A stretch of DNA of 64,000 nucleotides from Bugula neritina (Eukaryota > Bryozoa > Gymnolaemata > Cheilostomatida > Bugulidae). The notes beneath the pieces were generated by a model. The model was not told the origin of the DNA. It did no database searches and was given only the letters and a program-made list of their open reading frames with translations. How positions within the stretch are numbered: the first letter of the stretch is position 1; every line of letters begins with the position of its first letter. Location of the stretch: NCBI GenBank assembly GCA_964035545.1, contig OZ037770.1, forward strand, positions 3,143,662 through 3,207,661, read 5' to 3'. A program made the translations under genes and the position numbers. This document shows positions 36,246-49,322 of the stretch, one piece after another.

Positions 36246-37101
36246 GTGCAGTGGGAGACTGGTAGTAGTTCAAGTTGTTGAACAATTGAATTTGATGGCT
36301 GTTACTGTTAGTGTTATTCACTTATTCACTATTGTTAAGTGTTAAGTCTAAGGCGTTAACGGCTGGGAGTGGGTCTGGTGTCGTCGTCCATTTATTAGTA
36401 CTACTGGCACAAATGCAATGCATGTGACGACAAGATATTTTTTGACTTCTAAAACCATCATTTTGCAATAGCTGCATTAACATACCTGCCGCTGGAACTT
36501 CGCCTTCGTCTCACAAGTTTGCTCCACTGCAAATAGCTTGTCTATGCTGATTCACTTAGCTAACGCGACGCTTGTTTCAACTTTCAAATTAGTAAACATC
36601 ACCCAATCAATGATATGTGTTTGTGAAACTGGCCAATGACCGATAGTGAAAGCAAGTTTGAGCGAGTCAAACTTTACTCTTTGCTTTTTATGGAGCATTT
36701 TGCAAGTTTAGTAAAAGAGCAGCCAACTCCGAATTATTAAAACTACTGAACAATAAACCTAAATGATGTTCATGACATTTCAATGAATGCAGCAACAATG
36801 GAAGTTTTGGTTTGTGTTGTTTTGTCATAGTACCCACTATGCTGTGCGAATTTCTTGTCAGTGTTACATGCTTTCATAATATTTTAGAACATATAATAAT
36901 ATTATTCATATAAAAAACAATTTGAAAAAGGAATTTCCAATAACAAAATGGAATTTACAAATTTTCATAGCCAAAATTTAACATCCGATCTTAGGTAGCT
37001 GGAGACGCAATTGGAGACGCTCGCATATATTAGACTATAGAGGTTTACACACTTATTCTAGCAACCTTGACCTGTCATTTGCTTTTGCTCGCTGCATGGT
37101 A

Positions 37102-37272
37102 GTCTTTCCATACGAACGCCTTTTAAAAAGGCCTTTTAGACTGTAAAAATTTAGAATGACTCTTCTTGACATCACCAATAAGTGTGATTGGAATCCATAA
37201 CTTGTTCTATAGTAGGCTCTGTAATGGTTAGACAACTGCTAGCAGTTTAAAAGGCATTCTTATGGAAAGACT
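37102..37272. mobile_element. Short inverted-repeat element
   Basis: AGTCTTTCCATACGAACGCC at the left end is matched, inverted, by GGCATTCTTATGGAAAGACT at the right end. The arms are about 27 bp with 3 mismatches. The total is about 170 bp with no coding capacity. Target duplications were not evident, so it may be a MITE or a simple foldback. Confidence 0.6.
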
Positions 37273-38212
37273 TCCAAAAATATTTTGTAGGTCACTATAT
37301 TCAAAACTAGGTCACTTTAATACTAGTTATATATAGGCTTTATGTTGTGGGTTACAGTGACTGATTATGCAATATTGACTAAAATAATTTTAATAAATTA
37401 AATATTTACATGCTTGCATGTTGTTTTAGCAATCATAATGTAGAATGTACATCTTTTAAGCATATTATAATATATAGTTAATAATATAGTATATATAATT
37501 AGGCAAAATATGCATAAAAAAACTATATCATTTAAATTTACAATATATCTGAGACAAAAATTAAACGGCTGCAGTTTAACTTTTTTTTTCAATATACAAA
37601 ACATTTAGGCTATAAAAGTAAAATATATCTAAAATATTGCTAACTTCTACTTAACAAGTATAACTTGGTTTGTGATTGTCCCAGGTTTCTGAGTGGCTTA
37701 CATCATAATGTCAAAGGTCATGCTACTTATCTTAAAGCAAGTGTGCAAAGTACTTATCCACTCATCCTAACACATTATAAAGCTTTCTTCTCATATATTA
37801 TGGTTGGAATGCTACTAGCTATAAACTGCTTTCTATATACCAGTTCATAGTAAACTTTTAAGATTAATTACCAATAAATTATGTAATTGTTTTCATCAAT
37901 TAACAATTATTAATTCAAATTGAATACAATTGATATGTTCATTACATTCATTCTGTGCTATACTCAATCTTCATTAAATTATCTGTGTTAGCCTGTGGTA
38001 TTGGTAGCCTGTGTTCTAAACTTTATATATAAAATTATTCTAATATACTATAATATCTTCTATAGTACTTTGTAGTCTCATATTTACACTGCTCTATAGA
38101 GCACAAAGGCTACTCAGGTTTATAGATGCAGAAATAAAATTTTCAAAAATTGTTCGAGATAAAATTATATACTGTGTTTAAAGGTTTGCAGATCAGGCTG
38201 CATATTTTTATC

Positions 38213-38652
38213 ACAATGTTACTATAGTTACTGGTAGATCTCAATGTTACTATAGTTGCTGGAAGATCTCAATGTTACTTTAGTTACTGGTAGATCTCAA
38301 TGTTACTATAGTTACTGGTAGATCTCAATGTTACTATATATAGTTGCTGGAAGATCTCAATGTTACTATAGTTACTGGTAGATCTCAATGTTACTATAGC
38401 TACTGGTAGATCTCAATGTTACTATATATAGTTGCTGCGGAAGATCTCAATGTTACTATATATGGTTACTGGTAGATCTCAATGTTACTATCGTTACTGA
38501 TAGATCTCAATGTTACTATAGTCACTGGTAGATCTCAATGTTACTATAGTTACTGGTAGCTATCAATGTTACTATAGTTACTGGTAGATCTCAATGTTAC
38601 TATAGTTACTGGTAGATCTCAATGTTACTATAGTTACTGGTAGATCTCAATG
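38213..38652. repeat. 28-bp minisatellite, about 15 units
   Basis: The unit contains ATCTCAATGTTACTATAGTT followed by ACTGGTAG. Some units have a TATATA expansion. It is flanked by unrelated AT-rich sequence. Confidence 0.93.
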
Positions 38653-39683
38653 CCTAAATAAGAAACTTGATTAGATATATATTCAAAACTCCATCAAAAA
38701 TAACTTTTAAAAATCAACATTGTATGTTACAATAATATTCTTTTTGTTTTGTTTTGCTAATAAATAAACATGCAAATATAATATTTAATAACATTTCAAA
38801 AAGAAGAAAGAAACAACTTTCGGTGGTTAGAGAGCTGTTTGGTTGTTGAGTATCATGCCATATTTGTTTGAAGTTGTCTTACCTTTTCTGTCATTCCGGT
38901 GTATAAAAATAACACTATTTAATTAAATTAGTTTCAAACTATAGTATTATATAACGGCTGGAAATTAAAGTCGATTTGATCACTTTCAAATTGTGGTTTA
39001 TCTCTAATTATGTTATAACATATAGGCTCAATAATAATATTCTTTGGTATCATATAGTATATTATATTATAATATATTAGATAATACACTGCCTATATAT
39101 TCTAATATAAGTTTTAGTTTTGGCATTGGTTTTAGGTATTATAGAATTGAAACTGTTTTACTTAATCAAATATTTATTTATAGTCATTGTGATAACATAA
39201 TATATACATCTTTAGAAGGATCAAACTCTGTTGAGTGTTATGCATTGTGATATTTTAAATAATTATAGGCTGGCAAATCAACAATAAATAAAACTTATGT
39301 CAATATACTAATGTAGATACTCTATTGTCAGTATAATGTAAAATTGCTTTTCCTGTTCAACAATTTAAATAAATTTATCTGATTTTGGCACTACTTGAAA
39401 CCTATATTGTAGTTGCATTGTTCTATAAACAATAATCGTTTTAACATTAATTGTTTAAATGATAAATGATTGAACTCAGCATATTAGATAGCCTTTGTTT
39501 TATAACTTGTTTAAAATTGTTCAATGCTGAAGTGTAATCTCTACCCTTAATATTACACAGCATAAACTAACTTTAGAGAGCTAAGGCAATAAATTTTTAA
39601 ATTTAAATATGAAGAATGAAATGAATGTTTTCAGAACTCTATCCACGTTAAACTAGTTCAGACTAAAAGTTTGATCAGGGAAA

Positions 39684-42655
39684 ATGTCTTTACTCATGAA
39701 GTTAGCGCTTGTTGGTGAGTTTGCTTTAAATAAGTTCTAAACTTTTCAAGAATTATGATTACTTATTAACTGAACATATTTTGGCAATTTTCAGTTTGTA
39801 TTAGGCAAACAGCATATTGGTGTCTGCCATAATCAAGGCTTTGCACAAAAGACTGTATTTTTTTTAAAAACTGTAAATACATTTTTATTTGAAAAGTTTA
39901 ATTTACACTAAGAGTTTACTTTTGAATTGTAAACCGGAATTTTGTTTTTTTAAGACGGGCAAAGATTAATTATTTTTTTTACAAATCATTTATTCATTTA
40001 AAAGCTATGCAGTATTAAATTTAACACAAAATAATTAATTTACTCGAAGATTTAGGAATTAAAAGAACAATAATTTTTTTAACTTCTTATATAGTGTTGC
40101 TGACATACCCAGCTACTGGACTTGAAGAATGCAGTCTGCATGAGTTAGCTATGAACGGTGCACTCCCGTGTGGCTTTGAATGGTGGCAGAAACATGACCT
40201 TGGGCAGGACATCAATGTCACCAACAAAATATCCGACATAGCAAAGCGAGTATTAATGGCTGTGGACTCAAAGTTATATAATGAAATTTATCAGGAACTT
40301 TTTGAATTACCAGATATTGGCTCTGCTGACCCAATAGCAAAGGTCATTGAATCTACTATCATTCTGTTTCCCTCTTTCTCTGGCTTGCTGTCGGAGGTCA
40401 TGAATGCTGTAGATTTGAGCCCTGAAGCCCTGACAGCTTTGAATCTAAGTAGAAAGGATTTTGAAAAAAGGGGACTTTCAAAGATGGTGAAAGAATACTT
40501 TACAGCTTCTTGTTCAAAGTAAGTCAAACTGATATAATAGAATGATATAATATAATTATATATATATAATGTATATAATTCTGTCTTAAATTGGTCCACC
40601 TCAAAAAAATAACTATAACACAGTTACATATGCCATCCTTATTTACATATACCAACTGTTTAATGTGTCTTTGTAAGCATGATGTTTTATTTTTCAGTCT
40701 TATTTCGTTTTGCAATAATAATAGGTATATTGTCAACACAAGAGAATAAATATGTTGTCAGACTCCAATATATAAATATACAGATAACTATTTCTGTTGC
40801 ATAAATTGTTCGAAATATTTTATTTCTAAGGGCTATTATATGATTTCTTTTATTTTCATTATTCACTTTTGTGCTGTGTCTTTCTTGGCAGGGAGTGTGG
40901 CCTGAAGTCCTCTGTAAAATGTTTCTATACTTGGGTGGATGAAAACTGCTACCGCAACCCGACAATTAACTACTTGTTCGATGAGCTAAGTCACTTGCAA
41001 GATGCATTCTGTTCAGGGGAGCAAGCTAAACGCAGTGTGCTGAAAAGTGAGTCAGTGTACCTGAATTATATAAGTTTTAGCAAATGAAGTTTGGCTCTAA
41101 GCAACCCAAACTTCTGTATTTTCAGTTGACAACTGAAAACGATTATTCTAGAACTTATATGAAAAGCATTAATAAAAGAAATTGTGCTTAGCCTTTTATT
41201 TGTGAGACTTTGCAATATAGAACTTATATATATAGTTGTGCTTTGTTGATTTAGTCATTGTTTTGATTTTACAAAATGTAACATATGTGTACATTACACT
41301 GGACTTTAATACACACTCGTTTATATATAATGATGATGGTAGAATTTCTCAAAGTATTTTGCAAAAAAAACAAAACCAAAAGAAAATTATATATATATAT
41401 ATATATATACACATTGGAGATCTATAGGCCGTTATATATAGACATTTGATAGGTGTAACAACTTTTTTATTGGTAAATTTCTCAAGTTTCACCATTTCAG
41501 ATAGAGCTGAATGTTCATCTCATTGACCTAATTTGTTTATATGTTGTAGTTATCAACAAAAACATAGGTCAGGTTGCCAAAGCGCTGATAAAGTTCTTCG
41601 GAGTTGAGGAAGACTTGGAAAGTTATTACAAATTCCGTTTAAGTCCAAACTCAGAATTTGCAGGCTTTCGAAATAAATTTAAATTATTTCTGGAATTGGC
41701 AACCAGCAGCTCTTGCGTTAATAACAGCCCGACGACATTTAATGAATTGAAAGAAAAAGTCTTAAAGCTTGTAAATGTGGGAGGAACTTCTGGCTTGATT
41801 GAGGAAATAAAATCGTAAGCAGTTGATACTGGGATATCATTATTCTATCACAACTTAACATTAGGACATGTTTAGTGTAATTGTATGTAGCATAAGCTTG
41901 ATTATAATATACCTGGAATTATATACAAGGCAGCATAAAATTAAGAAAATAATTTTTAATAAATCTTAAATTTGAAGAAAAAACAGTTTTTGGACAGGAT
42001 GTGAAGCCTCAAAATCTACATTGAAATTATAAACTATTTTTTAATCATTGAACTTTATTTAATTAACTTCGCGTTCAATGAAACAATTATAATTTAAATT
42101 ACAGTAAATAAATTTGCATAGTGGTTTATTACTACGATTTCAGGCAAATTGTTTAAATGTTTTGCATTGTTATAGAGTTGTGATCTAGGGGGCTGTATAG
42201 GACTAGTTTAGTCAACACCGGGTTGTGGGTTTTACTGCCGTAAATATTAGGCAATGTTAGGACAAGCATCCAATCATAATTTCTCTTTGTCACAACATAG
42301 ATAAGTCTCCAGACTGCTTTAAAACAATTCTGTTCATGAAATATTCCTATATACAGGGAATAGTGAGTATATAAAAACTTGTGTTAATCTAGATGTATTT
42401 ATAGAATCTACTGTATAATAATCTATAGAATCTAGAAGTTCTATAGATATGCATTGTAATTCATATCTACAGAACTTCACATGCTAAATCATACTTTACA
42501 GGGATGTTGAGAAGCTCATGATATGTGGCTTGAATTTCTCGGGAAAGTTTGTTCCAGAAATGGTCAGCTCAAGCACTATGAAGAAGTTTGACGTTGTGAT
42601 GGACCGATTCGGAATATTTAAATTTAAGAATAAATTTGCAGACTTTTTAGGATGA
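39684..42655 (+). CDS. Secreted 8-Cys family protein A (five exons)
   Basis: Exons 39684-39714, 40095-40518, 40892-41046, 41550-41814 and 42502-42655 join in phases 1-2-1-2 to give 342 residues. The N-terminus MSLLMKLALVVLLTYPATG is a typical signal peptide, so the product should be secreted; no membrane segment or domain of known type was seen. Family signatures are CGFEWWQKHDLG (residues 36-47) and CFYTWVDENC in exon 3. There are eight family cysteines plus one extra at the start of exon 3 (ECGL). A potential N-glycosylation site is at N51 (NVT). The body looks largely helical. The untranslated tail may contain an intron (donor TTATGTAAGT near 42668, acceptor TTTGTTTCAG near 43059) before AATAAA at 43307. 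It is the first of four tandem paralogues; the function is unknown. Confidence 0.85.
42190..42335 (+). mobile_element. tRNA-derived SINE, copy 1
   Basis: A tRNA-like head (GACTAGTTTAGTCAACACCG ... GGTTGTGGGTTTTACTGCC) is followed by the shared body AGCATCCAATCATAATTTCT. It lies in intron 4 of gene A. Confidence 0.65.
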
Positions 42656-43306
42656 CGCCAAGATTGCTTATGTAAGTGTCAATTGTGTTGGCAGTAGTTT
42701 TGAAATTCACTTTGAAGTTGCATTGCAAAATTAATTTTTTTTGTATTTTCACATATTTCAAAGAAGTGGCAAATTTTACATTCAGTCACTAATTGTGCCT
42801 CTTTTATCCTAATTGATGTCACTTGCTAACCATTAATGAGTATTAAATCAAATCCAACTTATATACTAATTTTGACTGCTATTAAATTTCACTAACTGCA
42901 TTGTTGTATTATGACTAATTTCTTACCACACAAGTGAAGCAGCAGTGTTTACTAATTATAGCAGTGGCAATAAATTACTATAACTACAAACTAGATAACA
43001 ATAGCTATATAGTTACATAATATAGCTTGCTAACTATTGTTTTATTCTTTTGTTTCAGGTTCTAGCTCCAGCAACATTGGACTGAACATAACTATGCTTG
43101 TGATGGTTTGGCTTTTGAGTCTATTTAAACTATTATTTTAACTTTTGAAACTTTTTGCCAGTTCTATTCTTTCAATAGCTAACTTTCTTCTCTATCATTG
43201 CTTATTTTGAATTTCTATAATTTTACTGGACTCTGATTTCTTGCACAAACTTACGATATTTATATATTAGCTTGTAACTCTTTCTACGTTTTAGTCAATT
43301 TTTCCT

Positions 43307-43312
43307 AATAAA
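43307..43312 (+). promoter_or_regulatory. Probable polyadenylation signal of gene A
   Basis: AATAAA lies 652 bp after the stop codon, downstream of a candidate 3' UTR intron. Confidence 0.45.
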
Positions 43313-44189
43313 AAACTCCTCCATGCACATTCAAAGCATGTTGTAAGGTGTTTGTTAGTAGCTGGTGAAGCTATACAGACTGCCAACTACCATAGCTGCT
43401 GAAGCAGCGTATGGTATATAGGCATTATTGTATGTGTGATTTCAAGCTAGCTATAGGATGCCTTGAAAAATATTCCCCCTTTCAAGTCATGCCCCATGAA
43501 TCATCATTGTTTTTATAGATATTGGGTTTAGGACAAGCTTTGTTGATATGATTAATTAATTACTGCAGTTGTTGAAATGTTTTAGTCATTGATTGTTAAA
43601 ATTAGTTATTGATTAGTGATTGATCGACTGTCATTAGCGTTCCATATTTGGCCCGTTGTTGTTCAACTCATGCTTAGATTAATTGACATTATATATGTTG
43701 TTGCAATAGCTCACTATCCTATGTGTCAGAAATATTATGAGTGGAAATTTTTTCGATAATAAATGACACTTTAATTTGAATGAGTGTGCATATAGCAGAG
43801 TGGATCTCATAGGAGGAGAAGTAACCAATAAATTGCTCAGTATATGTAATCATTCTTGACGAAAAAGTTGTTAATGTAGTAAACCATTAAAAATACAGTA
43901 TATATAATTATGTTGTTGTGAATATAGCTCAATTTATACTTGCTTTAAAGCTTTACAGCCAAAAATCTATAAATACAAAAATAACAATAATTTAAGATCA
44001 TTTTATGATAAAATGATAAAAATAGGTTTAGATAAAATAACAATGCGCATGTGAAAAACCATGATTTTTGTCTTGATAAAGTTTTCATTATTTATAAAAT
44101 AAAGTTACTCATATTGGTTGAAAGTTTTGCAAGCTTTCTTCTGTCAGCTTCTTTTCATGGTTTACAAATAACATTCATAGTAATGTTGC

Positions 44190-44285
44190 TTGGAATCCCA
44201 AAGCCCTTGTGGTGTATTGGTTTAGTATGCCTGCTTGCAAATCAGAGGTCTGTGGCTCGAATCTTGGTTGGGGCAATTATTTTAC
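44190..44285 (+). mobile_element. tRNA-like head of a second SINE type
   Basis: TGGTGTATTGGTTTAGTATG resembles an A box and GGCTCGAATCT resembles a B box, about 40 bp apart as in a tRNA. The same head occurs inverted near 52430-52492. Arm pairing is imperfect, so it is more likely a SINE head than a functional tRNA. Confidence 0.6.
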
Positions 44286-45020
44286 AATTAATTGAATTAC
44301 AATTCAAGCGCATAGGAAACAGTACAAAGCATTTCCCATTCAAGTATTGATTTTTGACAGCAGTCTATATAATTATGGGTGAAAACCCTTGTTTGAATTA
44401 CATTAATTCTTGCAGTCTCTGCATCACTAGATATTACATTTCTCAATTTGGTTTTAAATCCTTCAATAATTCAAGTGATAACTTAGTTTTTACATATGCG
44501 AATTATTATTCTGCAGAGGGGGGAGGGGGGGGGGAAACAAAGGCAATTAAGGTATATACTGTCTTGATTTACACAAACATTTACTCTGAAATAAAGATAT
44601 ACAGTAGTTCGAAAAAGTGCATTAGATGCACAACAAACTTATAGATAATTATACAGAGGAGATGCATACATGATATTATATAAAGCAATTTATTGTAACA
44701 TAAACCAAAGTTCTATAATAAATGCATGGCGTAGCTATTTAATGTAGTAGCTTATAGCATGTATGATATAATAATATATTATAAAACACACATAATTTTA
44801 TGGCATTAATTATATTGTTTTATATATATTATATAAACAAATCTTTTATAATAAATTGCATCATGCTACAACCAGATTATATCATAACTGAATTGCACGG
44901 AACTTACGTTATATGGCTATAATCTTATAGGATTCCTAACTTGAAAATAAATATTTTGCTGTTTTATTTGTTTAACATCAGTTGCTCAGTATCAGAATTG
45001 TTTTCTAATCTGCAAAGTAT

Positions 45021-45230
45021 AGCAGCAGCCGCAGTCTAGGGGTCAGAGCACTGGCTTAGCAAACCTGAGGTCATGGGTTAAAATCAGCAGAATATGGACA
45101 ACTGGTAATGATAGAAAAAGCATCCAGTCATAACTTCTCCTGTGCCTCATCTGGATAAGTCTTTAGCCTGATTTAAAAACTTCTTTCTATTAGAGGCTTC
45201 CCTTAAAGGTAGTAACGATATAAACTTTTA
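45021..45230 (+). mobile_element. tRNA-derived SINE, copy 2
   Basis: Head AGTCTAGGGGTCAGAGCACT with B-box-like GGGTTAAAATC, then body AGCATCCAGTCATAACTTCT and ATCTGGATAAGTCTTTAGCC. The body is shared with the copies at 42190, 45870 and 62755. Confidence 0.75.
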
Positions 45231-45869
45231 CACCAGCGAGCTGTTCCATGCAAATCTGCAAAACATGTTTTCCGTTACATGAAAAATAATCAATTTTAAT
45301 TTGAAAATAATTTTTTTTTCAATGTTTATATAACACTGGTTCAAGGCTATATAGCTGTATGAGCCACAGCTATAGAAAAGTATAGCGATAAGTGAAGAAT
45401 AACCATATTATAGTTAAAATATAAGCACATCAATAGTTAGTTTATATATAAAACATAATTACTGTAATTGAACCATAACTACACGTATAGGTAAACTACA
45501 AAGTTATATAATATATTATAGTTATGATAAGCATAATATCATTGAAGGAATATCTGATAATACATATAGATAATTTAACACATATTGTTTTATGTTAAAA
45601 AATAAAAATAATATTTGATTTGATCTTTAATGTTATATTTTAAACTCTTTATACCAGCCTAACACTGGCTTGCTTGCTATTTAAATATTAGGCAGATGCT
45701 GTGCATTATATATAGCTCACTATAAGCACAGTGTATGGGGTTTTGTAACTAATTTTCAAACTCAAATAACCTGTTTATATAATACTTTGTTAGCTTATAG
45801 TATACAATATAAATACAAAATCATTCGTTAACGCAGCTTACACTGCTCGCAACTAAAACTGATGTAAGT

Positions 45870-46045
45870 TTATGGTCACTGTCCCTGTGGGAATCTCTGA
45901 TGAAGACTTTTCCTATTGTGGCAAAGGGGAAATTTTAACTGGATGCTATTTCTATAATATAAACGTCAACACCAATTTTTGGACTCAAACTATTGACCTA
46001 TATAGTGTTTACTAGGTCAGTTCTCTAACCACAGCTGCTTCCAGT
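45870..46045 (-). mobile_element. tRNA-derived SINE, copy 3
   Basis: Inverse orientation. It contains AACTGGATGCTATTT (body) and, at the right, GGACTCAAACTATTGACCTA and TCTCTAACCACAGCTGCT, the complements of the B and A boxes. Confidence 0.72.
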
Positions 46046-47050
46046 GCTTCTCAATGCTTTGCTGTATTATTATTAAAATAATAGCACTCATTTAAATTAA
46101 TGCGGTTTAATTACAGATTGTGGTTCAAAATAGTGTTAAGATAATTACTTCAGCTCACTGCTTCTCGTAGTTATGACTTTAATATATATTTATACCTCTG
46201 AAGATTAACCCAAGAAGCATTTAGAGTATCATGATAGTACACAGGTCTAGTAAATTATAAACGTGCTATATCATATATAGCATGTGTGTGGATTCAAATC
46301 TTTGCAGCCACTGATATAATGCCAGAAAGAAAAATCAGTTATGAATTTCCCTGAATTACTTCAATCGCATTATTAAAACTTATCATTGGCTCTATATATA
46401 TTATCTTCTTTATAACATAAGAAATAATTTCTATGAGTCTTAATTAATTGATTCAAAAAGTTCTAAGAGAACTATAAAGATGCAAGCAACATATATATTG
46501 CTGTGAAAGGCCGTGCCCATTGCACGCATGGCTATAACTTCAACCTAGTTAACCATACGTGCATGTTGTTAAAGTTTTGCTATTCATGATGCAATAAAAT
46601 AGATAAACAAAAAAAAATTATATTGTCTGATTTTGACAGATAAACATTTAGATTTTTATCATAGATATATAAACCACTAGTTGTGCATTTTTATCAATAA
46701 TAATGCACTATGCTAATTTTGTTTATGTTATAATACAATAATTATAGAATGAATTTGGCTCAAGTGCTTTGATTGTATAGAAAAACAATAGTTAATTGTA
46801 TTCACATCACATGGCTCTTCAGTAGTTTAGAAGTAGGTCTATACGTACGGTTTTATGTTTTGAAATTAGCTTATTTTCAATATTGCTTAATTATTACAGA
46901 TATCATCAAAGGGAGTATAATATATATACTATAGAACCAAGGCTATAAAAATGTAAATACATATATAACCATAAAGCTGGTTACAGACTAATACAGTTGG
47001 AGGTTGTTCAAGTTAGGCTGCTTTCTGATTGACAGCTAATTGACGGAATA

Positions 47051-49267
47051 ATGCAGTTACCTGTATTAGCTATTATTATTGGTATGTATATTGCTTTTTG
47101 GTTGCTCTATATATATCTCTATAACTTTTTCATTATTGCATTATGCAATAATTTTTTCATTTGGCTAATGGAAGTATATAAGTTACATTGAATGAAACTA
47201 TTATAAGTTAATGCAAAGCACTACCCACATTTATTATAATGCACAGTCTTGGAAATGCAGTGAGCAGATATTTTGCATAGTTGTTCTATAATATAAATAT
47301 CCCAATTATTTCTGTTATTAATTGGCAATTAGTTACTATATTACATTTCCTGCATTATTTGCTATATACATCTGTACCGTATTTGCTTTATAAAGTGCCA
47401 ATTATTTGCCTGTGCATTGTTGCTTGTTATTTTCTATAATAATATACATTTCCTGATGTTACTCAAAAAAGTCTTTATATAGCAATTTTGCTAATTGCTA
47501 TTGTTTTTGCTTGTTGTTACATGTCTGTATTGTTTGCTAATTGGTATAATTTTTGATTCGTGCTACATGTATATTATAATGCTATATAAAAGTTATTTTC
47601 TAGTCGCTTATATATATGTGAAATATTGCTGTGTTTGCAGAAGTTTGTTAATCAAACCAAGTTATTCAAATAGTCAAAATTATTTTAAAAGAAGCCGTGT
47701 GAACTTGTTATGTTACAAAAGGCACACGTTAAGTTTTAATGTACATCTTTTACAAGAACTGAGCAAAATAAAATTCAAGTTTTGTTTCGTTTCAAATTTT
47801 TAAAAACCTATAATGAAAATATAGTGTGTCTCTAAAGAAATTGAAAGAATTTTACTGTGGCACGGAACAAAATAATAGTGCTATACATTCCTTTACATCA
47901 AAAACTTACTTACTAAGCTAGAGAATTTATCACTAGACATAATAACTAACATCATAAAACTAGTATAAACTAAAATATAATAAAGAAAAGTCATTTTTAA
48001 CTGCAAATAAAATTATGTGCCAAATTTTATGGGTTTAAAATACTTTTCAGTCCTACTATCCAGCTGTGCTGCTGGCAAGCCAAAGTGTGACATACGGAAG
48101 CTGAGTGTAGAAGGAATATATCCGTGTGGAGCAAAATGGTGGAAGTACTTTGACCTGGGACAAAGTAACAATGTCACTATCAAGATGTCCGACTTAACCA
48201 AGGTCGTGCTGAATCATTTCAACCCGTGGTTGCACGCTGGAATAAATTTAGAACTCTCTGAACAGCTGCATATTGACTCAGTAGACCCCATGGCAAAAAT
48301 TCTGGAGTCAACCTTCACTTTGTTTCCGTCGTCTGTCAGCTTCATTTCTGAGATATTAGATGGTCTTCAGACAAAGCCAGATGCGCTGAGGAGTTTTGGC
48401 ATAGAGCCTTTTTCTCGTTCAAGGAGAATTCTCCAAGATGTTTTTATAAAAGACTATTTTGAATCTTCCTGTTTAAAGTAAGTGAATTTAATTTAAATAA
48501 TAATGTATGCAAATAAGATTTGAATAACAATTAAAATTGTTAGAAATATATAATATCCTAAACTGAAATTAGTATAAGATGCATATAGTATACTATATGT
48601 TCGTCTGTGCGTGCGTTTGCGTTTGTGTGACCTTACATAAAATACAGGAAATGTATGTACTGTATGTAGTTTATGTATAGAACAAAAATAATTTATAGAA
48701 TGTGAAATGTGTTACCGAATATAAATTATATCTACATGCATCATTTGAAATATATACAATGCATTGAAAGTGTAAAATTTATAGAATATTTAGTTCCATA
48801 GAATAATATATGTAAAACATAGAGTGTGCAGGATATAGTTTTTATTGGGCATTTTATCATTTATTGTACTTTTAATTGTCTTTCTATTAAGTTTTATGAA
48901 ATAGTTTTAGACAGAAGGGCGAAATTTATTCCTGTTTCTCTGAGTGGGTGTTTTCCAACTGTGAGATGGACAGGTCTGTTGACTTCCTGTGGGACTTGTT
49001 AGACCATTTCACTACTGAGTACTGTAACCATGACAACACAGTCAAACAAAGCGTTTTGAACAGTAAGTGGATTACACTGTATAATACATGTTATCTGACC
49101 TGTGTTCAACTAATACAATATCAGATTGAAACTTTAGTGTGTGATAACTTCTGAAACTTTTCTGATTAGAAAGATTAGCAATGATAAAATAATTTAATAA
49201 AATACTCATTATAAACAAATATAACTACAAATTATTTGTAATATATTATAGTATATACATCATTAGG

Positions 49268-49322
<55 letters not shown>

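Larger units (their letters stand above)
34320..39683. other. Long gene-poor stretch
   Basis: No coding gene is supported. It contains a TAG/CTA simple-repeat block (35930-36245), an inverted-repeat element (37102-37272) and a 28-bp minisatellite (38213-38652). The segment 36360-36600 is less AT-rich than its surroundings but gives no convincing exon. The right end holds the promoter region of secreted gene A. Confidence 0.5.
42656..47050. other. Intergenic region A-B with SINE copies
   Basis: It contains the 3' UTR of gene A, two full SINE copies and one related tRNA-like head (listed separately) and long AT-rich stretches. No further gene is supported; the frames at 44051-44644 overlap SINE and simple sequence. 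Confidence 0.5.

Noticed and set aside
36018-36281. Leu/Val-rich frame resembling a membrane protein
   Set aside because: Entirely made from TAG/CTA triplets.
44190-44285. Functional tRNA gene
   Set aside because: Box-like motifs are present, but acceptor and anticodon arms pair poorly and an inverted relative exists at 52.4 kb, so a SINE head is more likely.
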